Positions 45,158-55,287 of a stretch of DNA of 64,000 nt are shown here, one piece after another (positions within the stretch are counted from its first letter, which is position 1; each line of letters opens with the position of its first letter). Source of the stretch: Erodium maritimum (lineage: Eukaryota; Streptophyta; Magnoliopsida; Geraniales; Geraniaceae). The notes under the pieces are model-generated. The model was not told the DNA's origin and searched no databases. It worked only from the letters and a program-made list of their open reading frames with translations. Where the stretch lies: positions 55,777,031 through 55,841,030 of the forward strand of contig OY997591.1 in the NCBI GenBank assembly GCA_963921825.1. The letters are read 5' to 3'. The translations under genes were made by a program, and so were the position numbers.

Positions 45158-47330
45158 AAGCTCTAAACAACCTCCTCAGTCACCACCCTTTCTTCTCTCC
45201 TCTAGTGATGGTCACGCTCTCCGGTCACCGATGGCGTTTTTAACTTCAACCTCTCTCATCCATCTTCTCTTCTCCCCCTTTTCCCCCTCTTTCATTGTCT
45301 TGCCTTCTTCATCTGCCTCCTCAATCTTTTTTTCTTCTGCCCATTTCGCTGAAGCTTAAAATCTAGTTGATGTGCTCCTTCCTTTTTCGTTCTTTTCTTG
45401 TTGGAATCGTTCCTCTTGGTGTGTGGAGGTCACGACCTAGTGGTGGAGTACAAAAGCTTCTTCCATTTTTAGATTTGAAGATTGTGGAAGCTCTGGGATC
45501 AGTGGTGGCATTTCTCTCATGGTCGTGGCTCACCGTGCATGGGTCTGTCATTGTTGGCTTTGCCGGAGCTTCTTCGTGCTCGTGCTCGCTGACTGGACGA
45601 TTTCAGCGATCGTGTCTCCTCCTGGTTTTGGATGTGTGTTCGTTAGAGGTTTGCTCTGTGGGTCGAGGGTGCTCCCTATTTTTGCAGATCTACAACTTTT
45701 AGTCTAGATATGTAGACCTGGTTTGCTTCTTGCCTCCTCGTGCCTCACGGTGGTTTGGGAGCTGATTCTTCAGTTCAGGTTCTGCTGCTCCGGTGTAGTG
45801 AGTTCTCGGCGGCTGTCTCAGGTTTAATATGGGTCAGGCTTGGGTTCGTCTAACAGGGGCAGGTTGGGTTTGAACAAGACAGGCTTTGGATCGGGTAGGG
45901 TTTGAATCAGATCGAATTCGGACCGGGTCGGATTCGACTTCTCCTTCATCCTCACCGGAGCTTTTTGGTTTCTCACGTTGCCTTTTATTCTTCTTCGGAC
46001 CTTAGTTTTGGGTCCAAGCTCGATTGTCAGAGCGAGTTTTAGGCTCTTTCCAGATTGGGATTTGCGGCTGACGAGGGGTTACCAGTTTTGGTATCAGAAC
46101 GCTCAGCTCGAGTTCTAATCTCGAATCCTCATATTGTGGAGGGGTTAGTCTTCGGCCGGTGGTGTGGTGGTGGAAGTAGGGTTTCTGTTCTTTTTCCAGA
46201 CATGTTCGTGATGGTTCTCAAGTGGCTTGTTTCATATTTAATGTGGGAAACGTTTCTTGATCGTTTAGATCTTTGATTCGTTGTGAATCTGGTCTCATCC
46301 CTTGTTGTCGCGGATTGTTGGAAGCTCAGTGGCGGCGTTCAGCTTCTCTGTAGGCTTTAATGTCATATATGACTGGGTGCAGGCTGGCTCGTGCTCGGTA
46401 TAACTACAGACCTTCCTCTTCGGGTCCTCTCTTTGTGTTGGCCGACGAGGGGTTACCGGTCTCGGTTTCGAGCGCTTAGATCGAGTCCAGCCTCGGATCA
46501 TCAAAAGCGTTGACTTCCTGGTGCCTGTTTGTTGGAGTGTATTGGTCGGAAGCTCGATCGTGGCATTGCGCCTCTATGTTGGATTTGGGGTCAGAACTGT
46601 CCGGGTTCGGGTTGGTTCGTGGTCAGTATAATTATAGGACTTTCCCATAGGGTCCTCGCTTGGTTTTGACCGGCGAGGGGTTACTGGTCACGGTTTCGAA
46701 ACGCTCAGCTCGAATCCAGCCTCAAATCCCCGGAAGTGATGTCTTATTGCTCCCTACTTGGAAGTTTGTGCTCGTTCTCGGTAGAAATAACGGTTCTCCC
46801 CCTCTAGGTATTTTCTCAGTGTAGGCTAGATTTGAGTTTCAGAGGACTGAATTCGAGCTCCACCATCCGCAATCAAGTTGATCTTGGATGCCGTCGGCGA
46901 CCTGATTTCTCTTTAGACCTACTGCAACTTGGGTCGTCATTTTCTTAACTCTTCATGGCTAGAAAATCTAGATACTAAGACCTTCTCTTTTATCGTTCTG
47001 AGTTTCGTGGTTGGAAAATTAAGGTATTAGACCTCCCTTACAACTTTTTCATATTCTTCAAGTTTGTAAAATCTGGTTAGTAGACCTTGTTTATTTTGGT
47101 TGCACTCATATTCGGTTATTATATGTGGTTGTTGTATTCACATGTCTTTTTAGACTCCTTCATTGTTGTTTCCCATGGTTGGGATTGTCATGAGGCTGAG
47201 CTTTCATGCCAGCGCTCGAGTCTCTTCTTTGGTTTCACTTTCAGGTCTGTACCTAGACCATTTTGTACTCCTCTTTTATCTTATGAGAGGTTCTAATTTA
47301 AATATTGCTTTGCTGATAAAAAATGGATCT
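45158..47330 (+). mobile_element. LINE-derived retroposon (family C, copy 2)
   Basis: The 3' end (TTAAATATTGCTTTGCTGAT, A tract at 47319-47324) matches that of the copy ending at 45108, and it follows that copy directly. The body has long T-rich frames and three degenerate internal units with GAGGGGTTAC(C/T) followed by CGCTCAGCTCGA (46066, 46447, 46675). A target duplication is only weakly suggested (AATGGAACCCTAAAG against AATGGATCTTAAGG), so the 5' end is uncertain. Confidence 0.6.
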
Positions 47331-47334
47331 TAAG

Positions 47335-48100
47335 GAGGTAGTATAGGCCAATCCCATGAAAGGATCTTAATTACAAATAAAATAGCATCGAGTATTCGGT
47401 TTGGGGTCGAACAAACAGAGCATTGGTGTTGGGCGGAATAGAGTATTGGTTTGACGAACTAATCCAAAACCTGGTTTGATCAAAGGACTCTTAATCTATT
47501 CGTTTCTGGTAAAGTGATTGTTCGAGACATGGCAACCGTGTATATCTTTTGTTTAGTGAAACGTTCAATCTCAAACGAGCTCTATCGATGGAAAAGAATT
47601 TGTTTGATATGTTGCAGCTTACAGGTTGATGGATCTATCTATCTTTAAGGGGCTAGAGTTCGTTGGCTTATGGTAGAGGATGTGCCCTTTCACGGCTATA
47701 CAAAGTTCAACATCAGGATGCCCTGTTCTAGTTTCGGATCAGTGGTGTTTGTTCATATGGATTCGGTGTAGTATATTTTTATGGTAGAGCCTTTGTGCGA
47801 GGTTCATATTGTGTTCCCATCGGAGGTTAGCTCAAGCTTGAGCCTGTATTCGGGATCAGAGAGCTTCCCAATTCGCATCTGGGAGGTCTCTGGTTAAGAG
47901 GTTCATAAATATCATTTGATGATTATTGATACGTTGTTTACGGAGGACTTGGGTGATCAGAGTAAGTCGTCATTTTCGATTAAGGTCAGTGTGAGTTCTT
48001 TGGGTCTGAAATTGGTGGTATACTTCTGAACTAGACATGAGTGTTATTGAGCATTAAAACCACGATGTTGCGGTCGTTGGGGCGGAGATCACGACATGCA
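47335..48100. other. Unassigned stretch
   Basis: No gene or element end recognised. The composition resembles the retroposons on either side, and it may be the 5' part of the element that follows. Confidence 0.35.
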
Positions 48101-48109
48101 CTAACTCAA

Positions 48110-49273
48110 TCGTGATTTGCTTCCCCAGGTTCACCATGACTTGCTCTGGTGACACCTAGGGTGGCGACGGCTCAAACTGTGGTGGAGTACTCGGAGTATT
48201 TCACGATCACAACGGTGACGGAAAGAACCCAAAGCCTGATCCGTGACAGACATTGGTGGCGTCGGAGCGTGGTGGAGGCATCCTCCAGGGTCCTTCGTCA
48301 AGGCTGGACGCGACGACGGAGTAAGGTTTGGAAACCCTACGAAGGAGTTGTTGCTCTAGGGCATGACCTTGAGGTCGGTGGTCGGCCGTTTCTGCCCCCA
48401 AGGGAGGCTATGCTGGTATCCATGGTGAACCATACAAGGGGATGGACACGACAGCAGCCGAGGGGATGGCTGCCTCTAGAGTTGCTCGGGGGACCGAGGA
48501 CCGTGGAGATGGCGCTGCCCTGAATGGGAGGCTTGAAGACGGTGCTGTGATGACCGGGACTCTGGGGGGAGCTAGTTCCGACCCACTGATATTGGATCCG
48601 AGACCTAAGGAGGGGTTGCCTAGAGGACATGGTGCCCGTGTGACAATGGACCCGAGACCTAACTTGGGACCTCGTTCTCATACATGGGGCACCAGCCGAC
48701 AACCCGCAATAACCCTCCCTGGGTGGTCCGCCCCAAACCTGCCGGACTTTGTGCACACGAAGATTCGGAAGGAGCCAGGTGATGAACGACTCTCTATTGA
48801 TTCGGTTGCTGGTCCCATACTCCGGGAGCGTGCGGAGTTTGGAGGTGGAGGACGCACGCATCTAGGGGCGCGATGTATTGAAGTTCCATCGGCCATTCTC
48901 CTTGGGAGTTCCGTTGATGGAGCACGGAAGAGGATGGTACCAGCTCCTTTGTGGGGAGCCATATTATAGGCGGGGAAGAAGCCCCGCCGGGGGAGATTAT
49001 GTACCGCTTGAGCATCGGAGACTGGCCCTAGGAGGGGTCTCCTTGACGATGCTTTGTCTCCCACCATCACCATTACTATTGAGGTCCCTCCGGATCTCTG
49101 GTACCCCGCTCCTCCTCACCGTCTTCTCTCTCTGCCCAAGAGGCATCACAACAACGTATGTGACGGTTATGATAGTAAAAGGATCAGTGAATCAATGTTC
49201 GTTCATACTGATCTTTTGATGATCGGGGATCCTGTTCTCCGGTGCAGGATAATGTAATCGATTGCAAGTAATA
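48110..49273 (+). mobile_element. ORF1-only LINE-derived retroposon (family A, copy 1), 3' part
   Basis: The 3' part (48960-49273) closely matches 60045-60300 of the element at 58119: GGCGGGGAAGAAGCCCCGCC, then GCATCGGAGACTGGCCCTAG, then CTCCCACCATCACCATTACT. An open frame (48442-48966) reads as a Gly/Arg-rich C-terminal ORF1 region without a recognised domain. The last 26 bases plus poly(A) are at 55087-55112, beyond the inserted solo LTRs. The 5' end is not defined. Confidence 0.6.
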
Positions 49274-50356
49274 TGTAAGAACCGCCCCCGGTCGATCCCG
49301 ATCGAATCGGAGGTTTTCGGCGAAAGTTGACTTTTTCTTGAAAATTCAACCGATGACTCCGGGAGTCATTCAGGACCTTTCCGGGACCCAAAAAGCTTAG
49401 TCGTCGTTACGGTTAGCTTAGTTGGGTCATTTCCTTTCAAATGACACCTTTTGTGAAAAAGTCAAGCCCGGGTCAAACTTTGGTCGATTTTGGATTATTA
49501 TCGAATAAAATAATAAGGGTTGAGATATTTTGGAGTAGGAATGGTCCCCACATGGACACATGTCCATGTTAGCTTGGAATGGAAGAAAAAGGGGTGAAAA
49601 GACCAAATGGTCCCCACTTAAGGACAAAGGAGAGAGAGAGGGGCTAGAGGACAAAATGGACATTTCCACCTTGAGGATAAGACCTCATGGAGCAAAAATT
49701 ATGCTCATTTCTTCCTTGTTGGCCGAACCACCTAGCTAGAAGAGAGAAAATTTTCCTCCATTGTTGCTCCTTTAAGCTTGAAGAAGAACCAAGAGAAAGG
49801 AAGCTCCTTTTTAGCCATCTCTACACCAAATCCTCTCAAATTTACCTCATCTTCTTCATCTCTCCATTTCCTAAAGGTTGGTATGCTTTATTTCCTTAGT
49901 TGATGAAATTGGATTTATGGGTTTGAGTAGAGATGACTTGAACCAGTGAGTTTGGAGTGTTGGATGGCTTAAATGTTAATGTTTGAAGAAGAGGTGGAGT
50001 TAGTTGAGAGAATTAACTTGATTTGAGTAGTTTTTGATGAAACCCACTTGGGTCTTGAAACTTTGGATGATTTGAGGTGGAAATTGTCACGCCCCAAATC
50101 CGATTTTGACTGGACTCAAGACGTGAGATAAAATAAAGATAAATAACAATAAATAGATAAACTCTAATAACATAAAACTCCAAGTAATCCTCATAAATAA
50201 ATCCAAAATTTAAAACAAATACGACATAGTTTCGAACGAAGTTGAAGGTACGTCTCTAACATAACAATCCCGGACCCTCAACGAGCTCCCGAGCTCTGAG
50301 ACATCCTCTAGGCCTACTCAGCACTGAAACCTGTGAACAACAGTAAACAAAAAGGG

Positions 50357-50371
50357 GGTGAGCTTTCGCTC
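50357..50371 (-). promoter_or_regulatory. Conserved LTR hairpin, inner solo LTR
   Basis: The minus strand reads TGAGCGAAAGCTCAC followed by a T-rich tract and CACAG, about 270 bases before the LTR end. Confidence 0.6.
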
Positions 50372-50819
50372 AGTAGGAAAAAGTAGTAAGTAATGAAAGA
50401 GCCCCCGCTTTTACAACAAAAGTCAAGATTAGGATCATTAACACAATGCGCCAAAATCTGAAATTGATAAAAGGTACAAGGCTTAACAAAATAGTAACTC
50501 AGAGGAAATTCAACGGAAGAAAAGTTTATCCACAAATAGAAATAACTAACGAAACGATCCAGGGGATAGGATAGTTTAATCAACAAAGGGAACAACTAAT
50601 GAGACACACGAATACCAAAGATAGATAAACCAAAATTTCAAGACTCCGGTCCACACACGGACCAATACAACATAACGGAAGCCCCACGCTTCAGAGAGTA
50701 CGCATACATCGGGACCCCCATAAATATCCCCACGGGACACATAAAACATCGGGGATCTCGGAAATGTTCCCAAAGGAACATAAGTCATCGGGGTGCAGCA
50801 AATAATATAATAAAATATA

Positions 50820-51035
50820 TCAGACCGGAAACACACATCGCCCTAGGTATTTTCCCGGAAACATCCCTCGGGGCACACAATAACACGTCATACCGGAAAC
50901 GCACATCGGCCTAGACGTCTTCCCGGAAACGCACATCGGCCTAGATGTCTTCCCGAAAACACACATCGGGGATACAATCATATACCATACCGGAAACACA
51001 CATCGGCCTAGGTATCTTCCCGGTAACACACTTCG
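50820..51035 (-). repeat. Short repeat cluster inside the inner solo LTR
   Basis: Units of about 30-33 bases with the core GGAAACACACATCGGCCTAG and TCTTCCC, five to six copies, some with CGGGG variants. Confidence 0.8.
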
Positions 51036-51227
51036 GGGTGCACAACCAACACCACACAATGGCATAGCAAACACAATATAACGACTCGTAATGTCGACCA
51101 GGTTTAGCACAACACGTCACATAGAATTCATGTCAATAATCACGCTTACCAGTATGACATACCAACCACGTTCATCGGTCTATCACTCACCCGATCATAC
51201 CACAGGGCACAATCACATCACATTCAG

Positions 51228-51312
51228 GCATTCATTCAATCAATCACAATACGAATCAATCATTCATTCATTCATTCAATCAATCATAACAAGGATCATT
51301 CATTCATTCATC
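51228..51312. repeat. CATT/AATC microsatellite
   Basis: Runs of CATTCATTCATTCATTCAAT and similar, interrupted, inside the inner solo LTR. Confidence 0.85.
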
Positions 51313-51404
51313 AATTATCTAGTTTAGTACGACTCTTATATTAACCTAAAGACGAAACATGCATCGGCACTCAATTCAAATAATCACAATCACCGACAAC
51401 CCTA

Positions 51405-51600
51405 AGGCTCGACATGGCCATTCTACCAGCACGACAATTTCCCAGAGTATTGAAAGCGGTTATCTAGAGAACCACATCCTATATGCATACTAGACTCATC
51501 CGGTTATTTATGTAATTAACAGCGGTTATTCTAGTGAATCACATCCTATATGCATACTAGGACCTTTCCGGTTATTATTATCTTATAGGCATGCTACTTA
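51405..51600 (-). repeat. Duplicated CCGGTTATT / CATATAGGATGTGATTCACT motif in the inner solo LTR
   Basis: Two tandem units of about 75 bases with CACATCCTATATGCATACTA. The outer LTR carries the same pair in inverted orientation at 53790-53990. Confidence 0.75.
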
Positions 51601-53784
51601 CGTTAGTTAAATTAGCAGATGAGTTTAGTACTTTTCCCTACCTCAAGAAGATCACAACAGCTACGTCTCCTAGCTGCTGACGTTCGGGCCTAACTCCGGT
51701 CTTCTCAGGCGAAGTCCAAGTCTGGGTTTAACTTCGGTCTTCTCGGGCGAAGTCCAAGTCTAGGTTTAACAGGTAAACGTCCAATCAGTCCCGATAGTCC
51801 AAAGGTCCTCAGAATTGTCCAAATTGCCTTTAATTAACCATTTAAGTTAATTAAATTAATTTAATTAATTAATTAATCTGATTTTAAAATAATTAAATCT
51901 TTAAAACCGGTCTAACCCGGATCCGAACATGAACCCGAGTCCAGACCCGATCCAGACCCAGTCCAGAACCCAGACCCGACCAGACCCAGGACCGACCCGG
52001 ACCCGGCTCCAGACCCGACCAAGACCCGGTCCAGACCCGAGTCAGGACCCGTCCTCTCGGACCTAGGCCTGGCCCGGCCCTAGACCCAACCCGGATCCAG
52101 TCTGGCCCAAGGCCCAACTGGCTCGAGATTGGTTCCTGGCACGATGCCACTTCTGGCCTAAGGCCCAGTCCGTTCGGGTTTGAGTCTGGTCCTAGCATGG
52201 CAAGGTCGAGGGCGGCTAGGGTTCAGCTCCGGTAGTGTCGTCAGGTGAGATAAGGCGGGTTTCCAACGGTGGTGACGGCGTTAGTGAACTTAGAGGGGCG
52301 AGGGGAGGGTGTTGGTGTGATTTCCAGGCTTCTCCGTCCAGATCTGACGGCGAGAAGCTTCGCCGGCGCGAAAATGTCAGAACTGGAACTTGAGAGCTCC
52401 GGCGAAGCTCTCCAACAAAACCCGTCCACCTCGAGCTCGCGTGACCGTGGATTTAGGGGAAAGGATTGCTGGGGAAGACGAATCTGGTCGAGAAATTGGC
52501 TCACCGATACTGGTTCTTCTCGATTCCGGTACGGCGAGGCTTGAAAGAGGAAGGGGCGGCGGCGTGGCTTTTTGTTTCGTTTCGACTCAGCGAGGAAGAA
52601 GGGAAGGGAGCTTATGGTGTTGTGTGGTCGTTGGTGGAAGAAAAAGACGAAGAAGAAGAAGAAGGTGGAGGGAGGTCGGAGAAGGGAAGCGGCGAGACTG
52701 GGTCAGGTTCGCGCGTGAGAGGAAACGAGAGGAGGAAGAAGAAGCTTTGGGAGCCGTGCCAGTGAATGAGAAGCTGAGGAGACGCGAGTCTAGGGTTAGT
52801 CGCGATTGTTTGGGCCGCGTGCGAAAATGGGCTCGATCATGGTCTCTGACCGACCTGGTCGTCCTGGTCCAACCCACTCCTCCTTTCCCTCTTTTTTATT
52901 TATTTTTCTTTTCTTTTTCTTTTGAAGTCGATCAAATTTTCCACTCGATTTCCAACCACGACGTTTCAAGTCGAATAAATTAATATTTAAACCTTTTAAC
53001 TCGGGGCGGTCTTTACAGAAATTGAAGCTCTAAAGCTTAAAAATGGAGTTATGGAGAACCTAGAACTAGTTAAGAGCTTGTTGGAGAATTTTGGATATTT
53101 TTCCAGCGACCGGAGGCTCGCCGGAATTCGGCCACCGGTTAAGGAAATGACCGGCCATGGTCCGGTCACCCTTGGAAGGGACTGGCCATTGTCCGGCCAC
53201 CCATGAACCATGGCCGGCCGGCCGGTTGAGCTACACACAGCCATGTGTGGCCGTGGGGCCCACATGGCCGTGTTTTGGTGGTTTTGAAATTGTGACGGTC
53301 GTTATTGACCCCCAGGATGATGTTTTCACACCCGGAACGAATTATGGAGGTGATTCCTAGACTTTCGGAAAAAGCGATTAGAAACTTAAATTGCGAAATT
53401 GGGAAGGCTCGGACTCCGGAATTTGTTTCCGTCAGGTGCATTGGAACAATTAAACTTAATTAGGATGGTTAGAAACAAAAAGGGGAAGTTTCGGAGTCCC
53501 GAGGGACGTTTTCCCGATTCCGGGCGAAATGGGCCTCCTAGGCCCATTTTGACGAGTTGTGCAATTGGGATTAGTTTGGGTATTTCCCTCTTTAATCCAC
53601 ACTTGACTTAGCATCAATTCGTGTATGGCTTGTAATCTTAGACTTTGGACCCGAGCGTGACGGGAGAGGAGACGGTTGGATCTCGTGAAGTGGAGGGGGA
53701 AGCGAGCCAGGACGTCAGCAGCTAGGAGTTGATCGTGTTTGCTTTTGAGGTAGGGATCGTAGCGAATACCGGTTCGATTGTGGA

Positions 53785-53990
53785 AAGTTACTAGTATGCA
53801 TGCTCGTTAATAATAATAACCGGAAAGGTCCTAGTTTGCATATAGGATATGATTCACTAGAATAACCGCTTTCAATTACATTAATAAACGGACGAGTCTT
53901 AGTTTGCATGTAGGATGTGATTCACTAGAGTAATTGCTTTCAATTCTTGGGAAATTGCCATGCTGGTAGAATGGCCATGTCAAGCCTTAG
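53785..53990 (+). repeat. Duplicated CATATAGGAT motif in the outer solo LTR
   Basis: Two units of about 70 bases (GTCCTAGTTTGCATATAGGA and GTCTTAGTTTGCATGTAGGA), inverted with respect to 51405-51600. Confidence 0.75.
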
Positions 53991-54784
53991 GTTGTTTGTT
54001 GATTGAAATGCATGATCTTTGATTGAGATGCATGATGTGTGACTAAGTGTCAATAAGATTAAGAACCATGTTATGATGTACTCGGTGTAGCATGTTGTGA
54101 TTATGTGTAGGCAAGTGTGCCGTGTTTGATATGAAGTGAATCCTTGGTTGTGATATGATCGGGTGAGTAATAGACTGATTTGTGTGTTATGGTGAGTTGG
54201 CTCGGTTGGTATACCGTGGTCGAACTATGGCTTGGTGATACGTGTTATTCTCTTGATGTGTGTTCCGAGAGGAGGCGAGTCCGGTATGATACTTACACTG
54301 AGAGAGTATGCCAGTGTAGAGTATCGAGGACGAGGACGGTTTAACCGTTACCCCGATGCTATGTGGTCCGGGAAGGCGTACGACTGAGGTGTGTGCCTGT
54401 CCGGTATGTGTGAGGTCCCGATTCTACGTGATGGGAAGACGTCCGACTGAGGGATTTTCGATCTGGGATGTTACCCCGATTCTACGTGACGGAAAGATGG
54501 CGGGACCGATGCTTCGTGTTCCGGTACGATATAAATGGGACGGATGCGATAGCAGGAGATGTTGGGATTGGTTGTACTAAGTTATGTATTGTTCTGCTGT
54601 GTGTGTTGTGCGTGCTGATTGGCTTTGTGCATTGTATTATTTGTGATTTTGATCTTACGAAGGTGATTAGTGGTTGGTACTTGCCCCGTGGGCGTTGTTG
54701 ATAGCTATGCTTTAATAGTATGCCCTAATTGGACGGTTACTCATGGTATTGAACTGATGTTCATAACCTTAACTACTTTTCCTA

Positions 54785-54801
54785 CTGAGCGAAAGCTCAC
54801 C
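54785..54801 (+). promoter_or_regulatory. Conserved LTR hairpin, outer solo LTR
   Basis: TGAGCGAAAGCTCACCCC followed by TTTACCTCGTTGTCTTTCAG, about 280 bases before the LTR end at 55081. Confidence 0.6.
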
Positions 54802-55086
54802 CCTTTACCTCGTTGTCTTTCAGGTCTTGAGCGGGATGTGTACTAGCTGGATACTCGATGCTTGGGAGCTTGCGAGAGTCCTAGGCTAGATTGTTTAGCG
54901 ACGTACTGTTCACCTTTTCATACTTTTTTACTACGTACTTTTTACCGAGCTGTTGGCTCGTGTTATCTTTTGGAGATTTAAAATTGCTATCTGAAACCCT
55001 TTTTACTATTAAACTGCTTTAATTATCTTCTATTTAAGTTCACGTTTCGAGTCCGGTCAAAACCGAATTTGGGGCGTGACATAATA

Positions 55087-55112
55087 AAATTGCACCCTTC
55101 GTTTAAAAAAAA
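55087..55112 (+). mobile_element. 3' terminus and poly(A) of the family A retroposon (copy 1)
   Basis: AAATTGCACCCTTCGTTT and an A tract correspond to ACAATTGCACATTTCGCTC plus A tract at 60339-60366. Confidence 0.7.
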
Positions 55113-55287
55113 TTCGTTCCTACCACTCGTTATAGATAGAGACAAAATTATATGGACCAAAAAACCATCAAAGCAAAGGCATCTAGCAGATAAGCTTTTA
55201 TTATATCATCCAAAGTATTATAGTCAAAACTTGAATATGATTTTTAATTGACTTTTCATAACTATTTGGGACAAATATATTCACGGA

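Larger units (their letters stand above)
50085..53017 (-). mobile_element. Inner solo LTR (2.93 kb), same family as the Tekay-like element at 2790-27690
   Basis: On the plus strand it begins TGTCACGCCCC and ends GGTCTTTACA, i.e. TGTAAAGACC..GTGACA on the minus strand. GAAAT occurs on both sides (50080-50084 and 53018-53022), a perfect target duplication. Its start and middle match the 3' LTR at 22778-23946 and 27579-27690. The orientation is opposite to the outer LTR. Confidence 0.92.
49274..55081 (+). mobile_element. Outer solo LTR (about 2.87 kb without its insertion)
   Basis: Starts TGTAAGAACCGCCCCCGG, ends TTTGGGGCGTGACA, and has a perfect 5-bp duplication TAATA on both sides (49269-49273 and 55082-55086). 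It sits in the tail of a family A retroposon and holds a second solo LTR (50085-53017). Its start resembles that of the 23947 LTR (shared AAAAAGCTTAGTCGTCG block), so both belong to related Tekay-like families. Confidence 0.9.

Noticed and set aside
52390-52983. 197-codon frame rich in Arg/Glu
   Set aside because: It lies inside the inner solo LTR (minus orientation) and has purine-rich low complexity; the LTR boundaries explain the region.
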